Below, piece by piece: positions 9,398 to 20,500 of a DNA stretch of 64,000 nucleotides; position 1 is the stretch's first letter, and each line of letters opens with the position of its first letter. A program made the position numbers and the translations under genes. Source of the stretch: Agarophyton chilense (taxonomy: Eukaryota > Rhodophyta > Florideophyceae > Gracilariales > Gracilariaceae). The notes under the pieces are model-generated. The model saw only the letters and a program-made list of their open reading frames with translations. It did not search any database and was not told the origin of the DNA. The stretch covers positions 372,001-436,000 of the forward strand of contig JARGXX010000098.1 of the NCBI GenBank assembly GCA_030374765.1, given 5' to 3'.

Positions 9398-10228
9398 CTA
9401 GTTAAGCGGGGCGATCCAAACGCAGGTGATACCAGACAGGAACGCGTCGCTCTTCGACGGCTTTTCCCGTAGCACCAGCTGGCTCGACACCGCAATGTTC
9501 TGGAACGTCCTGTCGTACGCAGTGAACTCTCTGCCTTCTAATTCTTCCATCACGTCAAATTCCGCGCGATGCACCTTGTCGGGCTCTCCGTCTCCCACCA
9601 TTGTAACTTCGAACGTTCTGTTCGGTTCTTCTGTGAAAAACTCCGAATACGTTTCACAGTAATGAAGCTTGCATGTGTAAAATCCGGCCTGCTTCACGGG
9701 TAGGTCGTATCCCCACACAGAGCCCAGCATTCCGTAGCGATGAGACTTGTACACCTCTTCGAGCACTGGATTTGCGCCGCTGATAACCGCTTCTGGCATA
9801 TTGAATACCAGTGTTTCGCCTATCACATATTGAACGGGGTCCGCTTGCACTTGTCCGAAGCCATCTCCGCCAATATTATAAGCGAAGAACGGCACTGATG
9901 CAGTTGATTCTGACACGGTCTCTGCCTCTGCCTCTGCCTCTGCCTCTGCCTCTGCTGATGGCATAACCTCGTCCAATGTCTCTGGAACGGCCACTGGAGT
10001 CTCCTCGGCCATTGTGGTCGTTTCCATCATGGTAGGTACGGGCACTTCTTCCGCTACAACTGGCGGCGTTTCTTCCGGAAGCGAAGGTTCTTCTATCACA
10101 ATCACTGGTGCTTCGGGCTCGGGAGTTTCGTCCGCTCTCACTGTTGTGCTCATTTTTGACGGAACACCCATCGCGAGAGCCAGGAACGAGCATAATAATG
10201 CTATCTTGAAAATTGACGTGGGGCTCAT
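9398..10228 (-). CDS. Secreted malectin-domain protein
   Basis: 276 residues. A signal peptide is visible at residues 1-22 (hydrophobic core IALLCSFLALAMG). Next comes a Pro/Glu/Val-rich acidic linker (about 30-100) ending in an Ala-Glu dipeptide run encoded by a GCC-TCT hexanucleotide repeat. A malectin-like carbohydrate-binding domain follows (about 110-265): AYNIGGDGFGQVQADP, then HRYGMLGSVWGYDLPV, then YTCKLHYCETY, then NRTFEVTMVGDG. Malectin domains bind di- or oligosaccharides in the secretory pathway or at the cell surface. There is no C-terminal membrane segment or retention signal, so a secreted or wall-associated lectin is likely. Sugar specificity is unknown. A TATA box lies upstream and AATAAA downstream. 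Confidence 0.8.
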   Translation of the reverse strand: MSPTSIFKIALLCSFLALAMGVPSKMSTTVRADETPEPEAPVIVIEEPSLPEETPPVVAEEVPVPTMMETTTMAEETPVAVPETLDEVMPSAEAEAEAEAEAETVSESTASVPFFAYNIGGDGFGQVQADPVQYVIGETLVFNMPEAVISGANPVLEEVYKSHRYGMLGSVWGYDLPVKQAGFYTCKLHYCETYSEFFTEEPNRTFEVTMVGDGEPDKVHRAEFDVMEELEGREFTAYDRTFQNIAVSSQLVLREKPSKSDAFLSGITCVWIAPLN

Positions 10229-10354
10229 TGCTATTCCTTTACAGATGCTTGAACAATTGATGTGATGGTTTTGAAAAGAGTGGGTCTTTCGTGTGGATGT
10301 ATGCGTGTGTGAGTGTGTGTGATGAATGCTGATGAGTCAGAGCTACAGATGGTG

Positions 10355-10362
10355 TTTATATA
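10355..10362 (-). promoter_or_regulatory. TATA box for the malectin-domain gene
   Basis: TATATAAA on the minus strand, 127 bases upstream of the ATG at 10228. Spacing is right for a short 5' leader, and no competing gene lies upstream on this strand. Confidence 0.55.
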
Positions 10363-11806
10363 CTACTTGTATATAGACAGATGCAAAGAACGTGTGGCGA
10401 TAGTGAGTCCCGACAATGGATCGGGCTACCGGTCATTGACCCACAATAATTATCCACGCTTTGACTCTCGCCGCGTGAAGAAGATATGGAAGGTGTAGAT
10501 TCGATGAAGTTTGTGGCTTGCAGGTGCATCTACCCGCCAAACAGAAAAGAAAAAAGCGGGGCAGGGGGTAAAATATGGCCCACGGGGCATGAGATTAAAG
10601 CGCATGGGGTTCAATGCCGCCTTTGTGGGTATAAGTTGCGGTCAAAGTTGGTGCTGTGGACGGGATGTGGGCGCGAGGACAGAGTTTTAGGCAGTACAGG
10701 GGGTATCGTGGATGGGCTGCAGAGAAGTACCTTCATTGCTGTTTGGGTGGGCGACTTGTCCCGGCATGGGCTCTGATGAACGGACCAAGAGACATGGGAC
10801 TGGGCGGAAGTATTGCTGTCAAAACATTTTGTGGTGATGGGATTGAGAGTCAAGAGTACCAGTGGTGAGGAGGGGGATGAGTCGTGCGGACAAGTGGTTT
10901 GCTGGACAGTCTTTGGAGTGAAGACATTGTTTTGGTCGGGTCAAGCTGTGAGTGGCATGATGCAACACGTGTTGAAGCTGCAAGACATGAAGTTGTGTCG
11001 GTATGGTTAGGTTGCTTTTGTACGTTTAAGGGACTAGTACGGAAGAGGGCCACATCTATTTCGTAGAACCGATTCGTTTCTGACACTTCGTGCCAATGTT
11101 GGGCATAAACGTGGAACGACGTGGGCGTGGCAGGACATGGGTCCAGTGCGCCGAAGTTGTGTAACGGCAAGTGTATTTATACATTGGCCAGTGCGTAAGT
11201 CTTCCCCCGCGCATTGGTGAAAGCAGCAGTTTTATGCGTTGCTGTTGCCCACAACAAGTAATCAACGGCTTTGACAGTGTGCAAGGACATGAAAATGATG
11301 AAGGCGAAGAAGATGACGGTGGACGGAGATAATCACGATGGACAAGGATCTTCCTTCTTGTTGCATATACGCTTCGGCATACATGTACGTCAACAGGTCA
11401 ACAGAGATATGAGAGAAAGGCATGCACATGGAGGAGGGCGATGACCTGAGGGGCATGTGGCGGCGGCGCCAATGAGGCGGCGCCATGCGCCTAGCACTGC
11501 AACGACATTGGCGCTCCGCGTTTCAGGCGCCCACGACCTCACGAAGGCCTGCAAGCACAAATATCTGTCGCGGCCACAGCGCGTGGAACACGCCAGCCGA
11601 GTGCGTTCCGCCGCCCATAAGCGCCGCACGGCGCACCTCCCATTCGTTCGTGTCAAAATGTCCACCGCCTCCCCCCCGCCTCCCCCCCAGCTCCCCCCCC
11701 CCATAACGCCCCACCGCACGCCGTTCCCTTCGCCTTCGCCGTCCCCGTCGCCATTGTCGTCGTTGTCCCTGTCCCTGTCGCCGTCACCGTCACCCCGCCC
11801 GCCGCA
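10363..11806. other. Intergenic, no gene recognised
   Basis: Short frames on both strands only, none with a recognisable domain. From about 11450 the sequence becomes GC-rich and, just before the next gene, pyrimidine-rich with CCT/CCG microsatellite character (11660-11800). This is probably the promoter and leader of the plus-strand permease gene. Confidence 0.45.
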
Positions 11807-12820
11807 ATGTTCTCCGCGGCCGCGCGTGCCTCCAGGCTGCTCCGCACGCACAACGCGTCCATGCCCGACGCCACGCGCCTCTACTACAGAAACTCGCTCC
11901 CCCGTCTGTCAAGCGCGCCGCCGCGATACCTGCCGCCCACACCCACCCCGTGCGCCCCGCATCTACCATCGTCTCCGTCGCCGGCGCCCGTCGTTGCCGC
12001 CGTCGGCGCCCTTTCCGGCGGGCTGGGCGCCATGTGCGGCGTGGGCGGCGCCATATTCGCCATCCCGGCCCTGGTTAGATTCACCGCGCTGTCGCAGAGA
12101 GAAGCCGCCGCCAACTCGCTCGTCGCCGTTACATGCGTCGCTGTCACGGGTGCTGCTTCCATTGCCGGCGCCTCCGGCGAAACCATTGACTGGCACACTG
12201 TTACCTACTTGTCCGGTGCTGCTGCCCTGTTCACCCCGCTCGGTGCCGCCGTTTCTTCAGCCGTCAATGCGCCTGTTTTGCGCCGCGCTTTGGGCTCCTT
12301 CATGTTGATCTTGGCGCCCATCATGCCGCTTAGAGCCTACCTGCAGAAGCGCCAGTCGGAACGGCCTGTTTCGCACCGAAACGAGCGACCAATCGTCTTG
12401 GCCGCCGCGGGTTCTGCCATCGGATTAACATCTGGTTTGCTTGGCATTTCTGGCGGTTCTTTGTTCACGCCCATCATAGCGCTCCTTGCTCCAGATCAAT
12501 CTTTCAAGCAAGTTTTGGCTACCTCCTTCGCCACAATGGTTGTTCCTACCGCTTTTGGTGCGCTTTCATACGCGCGTATGGGATTGGTTCGCGCCGCTCT
12601 TGTTCCGCCGCTTGTGTTGGGTGCTGTGTTAGGCGCTGGCGTCGGCTCCACTGCGGCTGTTGTCGTGCCAGATTCCGTTTTACAATGTACCTTTGCCACT
12701 GTCTTTGCCGTCATGGGCATGAGGGTTATCCGTGCGCCGATCGCCGTCCCGGGCAATCTACGAGCTGCAAATGCCTCTCGAGCCCCTCGTGTTTTGCATG
12801 GCGCTGCTTCACCAGCATGA
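11807..12820 (+). CDS. TauE/SafE-family anion permease
   Basis: 337-residue membrane protein. After an N-terminal extension of about 60 residues rich in Arg, Ser and Pro (possible targeting peptide), two homologous halves follow, each with the family's glycine-rich loop: GGLGAMCGVGGAIFAIPAL (about 70) and TSGLLGISGGSLFTPI (about 215). These are separated by a polar linker (QKRQSERPVSHRNERP) and contain about seven or eight hydrophobic segments. The family moves sulfite, sulfonates or related anions across membranes; the substrate here is unknown. The start is the first ATG in the frame and the length fits the family. Membrane location (organelle or plasma membrane) is not decided by sequence. 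Confidence 0.85.
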   Translation: MFSAAARASRLLRTHNASMPDATRLYYRNSLPRLSSAPPRYLPPTPTPCAPHLPSSPSPAPVVAAVGALSGGLGAMCGVGGAIFAIPALVRFTALSQREAAANSLVAVTCVAVTGAASIAGASGETIDWHTVTYLSGAAALFTPLGAAVSSAVNAPVLRRALGSFMLILAPIMPLRAYLQKRQSERPVSHRNERPIVLAAAGSAIGLTSGLLGISGGSLFTPIIALLAPDQSFKQVLATSFATMVVPTAFGALSYARMGLVRAALVPPLVLGAVLGAGVGSTAAVVVPDSVLQCTFATVFAVMGMRVIRAPIAVPGNLRAANASRAPRVLHGAASPA

Positions 12821-12842
12821 CCTATTTGGCTTTTGTCCCTGT

Positions 12843-13349
12843 TCATTGTACGAACTTTCCTGGGTTGGATCGCATCTTTGCGCGGTTAATGATGAGCGCT
12901 CTTATGAACCGATTCACCGCCTCGTTACTTGTGGATATGTCATCTGGCAACGCGCCGTGTGGACGTTTTCCGGCGGCCAAGTCTCGGTCGATCTCTTCCG
13001 CCTTTTTTTTCATCATGCGCTCTTCAAAACCCAACAGTTTTGTGGCACGGCACACTGGTGTGCCGATACCCAGTAGAAAAAACCCCCATCCGAACCCGAA
13101 TCCCACTCCACATCCTACTCCCTTTTTGCATTTTCAACTCCAGGGGAGAGATTTTTTTGTCAGTTGATTGTGTCTCGAGGAATCGTGCTTGAGATGCGTT
13201 GTGTCTTTCTTTCTTGTGGGTTGTAAGCGACTTACCCATCCGAAACCGGGAATTTTTGCGGCTTTAATCTCTGCGCGGACGCCAAAAGTATAGATAGCAA
13301 GGTGTTGACGGCCAGAATTTGTAAACCGACCCGGATGTAAAGATTCTAG
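12843..13349 (-). CDS. Glycine-rich small protein, spliced (5' end unresolved)
   Basis: The minus frame encodes GVGCGVGFGFGWGFFLLGIG and then a charged helical tail ending in PGKFVQ. It has no ATG of its own; the apparent start is GTG. Upstream a perfect donor GTAAGT at 13235 follows codons for KIPGFGW. Joining 13236 to 13121 (intron 13122-13235, 114 bp) continues the Gly/Phe/Trp pattern in frame. The upstream exon is open to 13349 without ATG, so another 5' exon is likely; a TACTAAC-like branch sequence lies just upstream. Proteins with alternating Gly-aromatic motifs like this occur in plants and algae, often plastid-targeted, and their role is unknown to me. Confidence 0.5.
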
Positions 13350-13411
13350 TTAGTATTAGTTTTCAAATCAGTTCTTCCCCGTTGGTCTATTACGCATCGA
13401 CTGTCGTCTCT

Positions 13412-14029
13412 TCACCCCGTTTCTTCCTCTTCAATTATGAGTTTGTTCGCAATTGGAACAGCCCCGACGCACTCGCACAGCCTCTTTTTGTCAAGTCGAG
13501 GCTCTCCATCCACGACGTATTTATAATGGTGCAGGCCGGTCGGCAAGCGTACCACACACTCCCATACCACTTCTTTTGGGTCGGAGGTGTACCCCTTGCG
13601 CATGGGGATAGGCGCTCCCCAACCGTTGAATGAACCCGTAAGAAAGACTGATTCATCAGCTCCTTCACTCCAAGTGAACCTTACTGGGTATACGCGTTTC
13701 TCAAGGGATTCTTCCAGCTTACGAATGCGCGATAAAGGTCGACTTCGAACTTCGCTCTGTAGCAGAAGTCGCGCTTTTGTTAGAAAGTGGTTGTGTGAGT
13801 CTGCTGTTTTTAGCTCGTCCAGTCGATAGGTTCCGTGTGGGGGGATGGGACCGGGTTGTCTGTCGGGATAAGGAAGAGAATGTGACGGTTCAAGGCGTGG
13901 AGTGAGGATGTGGTGCGAGTGATTAGAAAGAAACAGAGGCTTCATTCTCTTTGAGAAATTTGGTTGTACTTGAGGAGATGCGGGCGGAACCGATCGCAGA
14001 TTGCTGCGCCTGATATATGTACGTTTCAT
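13412..14029 (-). CDS. CBM48 / AMPK-beta-type glycogen-binding domain protein
   Basis: 205 residues from ATG 14029; ATG 13945 is an alternative start. The first 80 residues are basic and Pro/Ser-rich. A short predicted coiled coil (about 85-110, RKLEESLEKR) precedes a C-terminal CBM48 domain (about 112-200): VRFTWSEGADESVFLTGSFN, then VWECVVRLPTG, HHYKYVVDGEPR, ending IANKLIIEEEE. The aromatic and Asn positions of the starch/glycogen-binding site are kept. Either an AMPK beta-like regulatory fragment or a starch-targeting protein of the PTST type (coiled coil plus terminal CBM48) fits. No kinase-interacting C-terminal ASC domain is present, which favours the latter. Confidence 0.8.
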   Translation of the reverse strand: MKRTYIRRSNLRSVPPASPQVQPNFSKRMKPLFLSNHSHHILTPRLEPSHSLPYPDRQPGPIPPHGTYRLDELKTADSHNHFLTKARLLLQSEVRSRPLSRIRKLEESLEKRVYPVRFTWSEGADESVFLTGSFNGWGAPIPMRKGYTSDPKEVVWECVVRLPTGLHHYKYVVDGEPRLDKKRLCECVGAVPIANKLIIEEEETG

Positions 14030-14171
14030 TGATGAGCAAAGTAGGGAAGGGATTCACTTTACCTTTTCCGCCTATGCCGCATCCGACAACTCCGCCGCAG
14101 CCGATGCCAAACCCGAAACCGATGCCGATGCCACTGAACGGTAGGAGGCGGCTAATGGCTCCTTTTGTCAT
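13942..14171 (-). CDS. Candidate second glycine-rich small protein, spliced
   Basis: Exon 1 (14063-14171) starts at ATG and encodes PFSGIGIGFGFGIGCGGVVG, then CGIGGKG. A good donor GTAAAG at 14062 and acceptor TATCAG at 14010-14012 bound a 53-bp intron. Exon 2 then encodes AAICDRFRPHLLKYNQISQRE and stops. Total 58 residues. The stop TGA overlaps the alternative ATG (13945) of the CBM48 gene on the same strand (ATGA), and the longer CBM48 start at 14029 lies in the proposed intron. Either the two are separate or the transcripts are alternatives. Its composition resembles the neighbour at 12843-13349. Confidence 0.4.
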
Positions 14172-14418
14172 GCTTTCGTTGAAAACTGTCGCAAAAGCGT
14201 TTCGTGAAGAGGGCGAAATTCCAGCGTGAAAGTTCACAGAGGGAAAACTAACCTACTCTTCGAATCTTGCCGGTCAAAGGAAATAGCCGCCTTGGCTACA
14301 GCGGTTGCCTATAGCTCTGCGGATGCAATGCTGCGGTATGAAAATAAAAATCTGGGTTAGGCATGAAAACGTGAGATGTGAACATCGTGTTTGTCAAAGG
14401 AAATTGCGGTGTTCACTA

Positions 14419-14445
14419 TGCATACCCTCTGTCAGAGGGTATGCA
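14419..14445. repeat. Perfect palindrome, 13-bp arms
   Basis: TGCATACCCTCTG and CAGAGGGTATGCA around a single T. It lies inside a wider imperfect inverted arrangement of GTTCAC/GTGAAC. Such a tight palindrome is unexpected by chance; it could be a protein-binding site or a transposon end. Confidence 0.7.
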
Positions 14446-15299
14446 CTGCATACTATGCAGGGTGAACATCGCATGGAGAATCTCTGTCCTCTAATCTTCG
14501 ACAGCGCGAGGTTTTCGGATGGTACCGTAGGATGTAATGAAACCCGACAGAATGTTTCGCGCAAATCTCTAGCTAGATGCGGACGAGCGTACTGTTCCAC
14601 TGAGGTACACTCCCCTAGAGTTGCTATCATCGGGGAATATGCAACGGTCACCAACGCAAGAATGACAAAAACAATTCCACTTGGACCACAAGCTGCCATA
14701 CTGCTCTTCAATGTCGGAAGGCCTCTGGTTGTGAAACACTAGTGATTCATCTTTACATGGTGGCTCTGTTAGGTTTGATTGAGGATTTAAGCGGGGAGAG
14801 GACTGCTACATACAATGGTACGCCCTCCATCGTCATCAGACCCAAGCGTAGTTCTGAAAGAGAAGTTCTGGATTCTCCCCCCGCCCACAGCCTCCTTCGT
14901 AGCCCTTCGTTTGAAGGGGGATTTCAGAAAGAACGGAGTAGGACCATCTTTCCGTCTTCCGATGGCAGGCTCTGCATTCGTGCAGCTACGATGGGGTCTT
15001 TTATCAACTCACTATCCAGGTCCGCGACGGTGATCGGTATGCACTATCGATCTCTTGCTTAAGTTCAAGGATTTACCTGGATGCCTGGTCCTGGAACCAA
15101 TCTAAACACGCAGGTCCATCTTTTTCAATTATATCTTTTTCTTCGCTAGGACTTCGAACCTTGTCTGCTCCGAAAAACTATAGGTCCATCGTTACTCGAG
15201 TGGAAAATAAGGAACGATAGGCTTTAAATTCCGTTCATTGAAGTTCACTGGAGTTCATTGGAGTTGCCTGCCTTAATATATGATATACCAAAAGCCATA

Positions 15300-15330
15300 A
15301 TCAATGAGATATACTGTATATCTCATTGAT
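15300..15330. repeat. Perfect palindrome, 14-bp arms
   Basis: ATCAATGAGATATA and TATATCTCATTGAT separated by CTG, in AT-rich non-coding DNA. No adjacent gene explains it. Confidence 0.7.
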
Positions 15331-17427
15331 CATGTTTTTCCCAGACTTTGGAATGAAACGCTTGCTGAGGTTTCTGCCACGAATAATCCCCCGGCATTGA
15401 TTGAGTGCAAGCATGCTGCGCTACACACGGAAAAAAAGAAGTTGCAGCACCTTAGGTGCGGTTGAAAACAACGGAGGGTGATATCACTTATAGCTTTTAT
15501 CTGACAAAAGACATCATTCGTATGTTGAAGCAAATCCGTTAGAAACATTCAATGCATGGATAGTTGAGATATGCATATGAAGGGGCGGTATGAAAGAGTA
15601 ACGCATTACTCTTCGATGTAATAATATAAGAGGAAATGGATCCAACATAGTCCGTGGGACACTCTTTCAGAGATAAGACTCATATCCTGCTTCGTTTACT
15701 ATCCTTCATTATTGGAATAGAAACTGTCTAATTAAGAATGTTTGTGCTTATGAAAAAATCATGTGGTCACATTCATAAATGGATATATGTATATGAAAAC
15801 GACGGCGCAATGTATTAAAACACCGTGGACGAAACCCTTCGTTCTTGAATGTGTGTCCATAAGTATTAAACTTTCCTGTCACGATAACGATGGGCTTTCT
15901 CGTTCTGTATGGATTATTTTGTTTGAACTCTAGCTGGACATAAACATAAATCCATAGCGCTTCAGAGTGTACCCACAAAAGTTCCTAGGATTTCTCCTCT
16001 TATTTTATTGTACTGCATCGTGGTCGACATGCATGTCATGATCATGATTCATTGCCACACTTCTCTGTTTGTCTTGTCTCGTGAACACACCTTTGGGGTT
16101 TATCCGGGTTCTTTTTTCTTCTGATGTTCAGCGTGTGCATCGTTCGCACACCAGCCAAGTCGATGCCCAACTGGATTACGCACAAACACTGCCAAGCTCA
16201 AATCAAGGCTTTCCCTTTCCCCCGCGGCTCTCTCTATGTATGACAGATACCTTGCATGCTTGTTGTGAGCACACACCATAGTTCATGAACATCATGAACC
16301 AGTTGGATAAGCACACGCGACTAGGATCTCGCGGCGAACCTTTTAAGTTAACATGCTAGTGCTACATCAACATGTCTGCTGCACATGGAAGATCTGGAGC
16401 GACACGTCACCCAGATTCTGAATTGTTTAATGTTTATCGTCTACTGCTCTGAAGTAATGAGGCCATCAGTGTCAAGCTTTAAATCGTTGAAGGCCACACA
16501 GTTTTCAGCGAGGGATTGCAGCTCGGGCCATCTTCCCAGTGACGGTGAACACCGAGCTTACGGAACAGGCATTTAATCACATGATGTAATGCGCCATCTA
16601 GGTCATACGTAACATGTACGTCTGATTGTTACGCGTTTTCGTGTAAACAAAACACCGCTACATGGGAACGGGAACTGGTATGAAATGATTACGCCAGGAA
16701 AGCACCATTGTCAGCACTGCAGCAGGTTTCAAGCGATGTCCTTCATCCGGATTCTTGAACTGCTTGACACGAACATATTTTCCATGATTCTGTCACGGAG
16801 CGAAAGGGCCCCAGCTCGTCACGTCGAATGCTATAAGCGCGTACTCCGCACTGTTGAGCGCCTGAGCTACTCGCTTCGTATGAAAATGACGTATGCATAC
16901 TTGGCTATTGCACAACTAGAGAAGGAAAATTGGTCCCCTATTTCAAATTGCTGACAGCTGAAGACCTTTTACGGAGCGACGTTGAACAGATCGCACATTG
17001 CATAGATTCTCTTCAAACCATATTAAAAAACTCCTGTCAAGAAGCTCGGTGTATCACAAAACTCCGAGCTTTGTTCAAGTTGCTATGGGCAGCATTCTGG
17101 GAGATGACTCATTTCTCCTCTGCCGTGAACCATCTCAACGTTTGTCTCATGAGAACGTCTCTTATATCTTGCGTCTCTGTGATACGGCGCTTTCAAAACC
17201 AGAACGATTCTCAGCCCTACAGATTGTCAGCATAAAGCCCTCCATGGTTTGTTTCTTCTGTGCTCACCACGGCACAGGCCCATTGGTTTCTCTTATGGAT
17301 ACGGTGAATATAAGAACACGTCGCGGGCTTATCAGTGGGTGCCTCTGTCAGCCCAAGCTCTGAACTCTAGAGCGTTCTTTCTCGAAACTGGACCGCCGTT
17401 GATCATACATGATTGGTGCCATTCCCT

Positions 17428-17434
17428 TATAAAA
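17428..17434 (+). promoter_or_regulatory. TATA box for the repetitive secreted protein gene
   Basis: TATAAAA, 103 bases before the ATG at 17537, in the context CCCTTATAAAAGG. An inverted CCAAT (ATTGG, 17412-17416) lies just upstream. The arrangement fits a typical polymerase II core promoter. Confidence 0.6.
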
Positions 17435-17536
17435 GGTCTCCCAGACGAAGATGCAGCTGCTACTTCTATTAGACATAAGACCATCGAGTATCCGTGGAGA
17501 CGAGAAAACTGAACTACAACACCCCGAAAGTTAGTT

Positions 17537-20500
17537 ATGGACGTTCATCCGTACGATCCAAAGCTTTGGTTACTCTGTGTCCTGTTCTTTTCCGCATGTA
17601 CAAGAACCGAAGGAGCTCTTGGTCCCCGAAAAAGGCCGTCCGAGAACCTTTACGCTTCGGCCTATGGAACAAGCTTTTCTACTGTACGACAAGAGACCGA
17701 TAATGTTCTGGAAGATGTTTCTGAGATACTGGGCGACAACCCTGCGGCCGCCTCTGGTGGCTTATCTGATGTGATCGAAGGGATTCTGGCCAATCCATCC
17801 GGGTCACCCGGTCTGAATGGTGACGACATCGGTAATGTGCCAATGGAATCGAGTTCAGCGATGGAAATGCCGGTGCCATCTCCGACTTCATTTACGGAGA
17901 CCGCGGGAACCATGGTGGATGGTCCTCTTGTCTCTCCTTCTGCAATGATGTTTATGGATGCGTCAATCACCGTAGTGGCATCTCCCTCTCCAGAAGTATC
18001 ACTTCTTCCCGTTTCTCCCATGATTTCTGAGCTCGCATCATCTACCGTTGCTTTCCCGAATGGGTCAATAGAGCCCGAATCCAGTTCACAGAGCCCCTCT
18101 CTATTTCCAAGCGATGAGTTTGCTCTCTCTCCAGATGCATCTTCAACTCCCGCGATGCAGCAAACATTTGCTCCAATGACTTCTCCCCAACCCGTTGAGT
18201 TCCCCGCAGCACCATCGGAAGACGGTACAATAGATCTGCCACCCATGTCCGTGTCTCCTATGTTTGCTGAAGCTTCTGTTATACCAGGCGGCAATATGGG
18301 TGAAACGATAGTACCATCACTTTCCGAACCATCCCCAGCATCGACTACGGAAATTTTATCAAGTGCGACAGCATCATCAGAAGAACCTTTGGCAGACCCC
18401 CTTACGCTCCTTTCCCCCCAGCCATCAGCCATAATGGGCACTCCTTTTCCTAGTATGTTCCCAATGGTATCCGTATCCGAAACAGTTGAGGGCCAAAGTA
18501 TTGGAGAAACGCCATCGGATACGCCAGGAACGTCAGACATGATGACGACGCAAGGTTCACCCATTCCAGAAGCATCAACCATGATGACTCCAGATGCTTT
18601 CCTCTCCTCAGCTTCTCCGATGACCGTTGAGGCGGAATCATTGGAACCCACGGCTACAGTTCCGGTAAGTTAAAAGCATTGTGCTTTCACGGTCATTATG
18701 TTTTCTTTCCTTCCACAGATGGGATGTAACTCACATATTCTTTGTTATATTACTGAACTGGTACAGAATGTGGATGAAATTGATGAAGACCCCTTTGCTA
18801 CACCTGAAATAACAGAGGAGGAGATGGCTCCGACTACCAGCATCTCACCAGAGTCATCACCGATGATAACGATGAGCGCATCTCCGAGCATGAGCGCATC
18901 TCCGAGCATGGGCGCATCTCCGAGCATGAGCGCATCACCAAGCATGAGCGCATCACCAAGCATGAGCTCATCTCCGAGCATGAGCGCATCTCCGAGCATG
19001 AGCGCATCACCAAGCATGAGCTCATCTCCGAGCATGAGCGCATCACCAAGCATGAGCGCATCACCAAGCATGAGTGCATCTCCGAGCATGACGGCAACGC
19101 CAAGCATGAGTGCATCTCCGAGCATGACGGCAACGCCAAGCATGAGTGCATCTCCGAGCATGACGGCAACGCCAAGCATGAGTGCATCACCAAGCATGAC
19201 GGCAACGCCAAGCATGAGTGCATCACCAAGCATGAGCGCATCTCCGAGCATGACGGCAACGCCGAGCATGAGTGCATCACCAAGCATGAGCTCATCTCCG
19301 AGCATGAGCGCATCACCAAGCATGAGCGCATCTCCGAGCATGACGGCAACGCCAAGCATGAGTGCATCTCCGAGCATGACGGCAACGCCAAGCATGAGTG
19401 CATCACCAAGCATGAGCTCATCTCCGAGCATGAGCGCATCACCAAGCATGAGCGCATCTCCGAGCATGACGGCAACGCCGAGCATGACGGCAACGCCAAG
19501 CATGAGTGCATCTCCGAGCATGACGGCAACGCCAAGCATGAGTGCATCTCCGAGCATGACGGCAACGCCAAGCATGAGTGCATCTCCGAGCATGACGGCA
19601 ACGCCAAGCATGAGTGCATCTCCGAGCATGACGGCAACGCCAAGCATGAGTGCATCACCAAGCATGACGGCAACGCCAAGCATGAGCGCATCACCAAGCA
19701 TGAGCGCATCTCCGAGCATGACGGCAACGCCGAGCATGAGTGCATCACCAAGCATGAGCTCATCTCCGAGCATGAGCGCATCACCAAGCATGAGCGCATC
19801 TCCGAGCATGACGGCAACGCCAAGCATGAGTGCATCTCCGAGCATGACGGCAACGCCAAGCATGAGTGCATCACCAAGCATGAGCGCATCTCCGAGCATG
19901 ACGGCAACGCCGAGCATGAGTGCATCACCAAGCATGAGCTCATCTCCGAGCATGAGCGCATCACCAAGCATGAGTGCATCACCAAGCATGAGCTCATCGC
20001 CGAGCATGAGTGCATCACCAAGCATGAGCGCATCGCCGAGCATGAGCGCATCACCAAGCATGAGCGCATCACCAAGCATGAGCTCATCTCCGAGCATGAG
20101 CGCATCTCCGAGCATGAGCGCATCACCAAGCATGAGCTTATCTGCCACACCAAGCCCCAGTGCATCGGCAACTCCAAGTGGAAGTATGAGTGTGTCTCCG
20201 ACGCCTAGTGTGAGCCCTTCGATGACATCAACGCCAAGTGTTTCCATATCTCCAAGCGCAAGCGTGAGTTTATCTGCAACACCGAGTTCGAGCCCCTCTA
20301 TCTCACCGAGCCCGAGTGCTTCGATGAGTCCAAGTGCGAGTGTGAGCACTTCGGCTACACCAAGCATGAGTTCTTCAATCACGCCCAGCCCAAGTGCAAG
20401 TTTGTCTGCCACGCCGAGCATGAGCGTATCAATTACTCCAAGCTCGAGTGCTTCGATATCCCCAAGCCCAAGCGTGAGCTTCTCCTCTACACCAAGCATG

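Larger units (their letters stand above)
14172..17427. other. 3.2 kb without a recognised gene
   Basis: No frame longer than about 145 codons and none with a known domain. Plus-strand frames at 16685-17363 overlap in different phases and look like noise or decayed coding. Two strong palindromes are listed separately. AT content is high around 15.1-16.0 kb. Confidence 0.5.

Noticed and set aside
17662-18651. 329-codon antisense frame opposite the first exon of the repetitive protein
   Set aside because: Sense frame has signal peptide, TATA box and spliced continuation; the antisense frame has none of these.
18871-20140. CRISPR-like array
   Set aside because: Units are contiguous 18-bp coding repeats without spacers in a eukaryotic gene.
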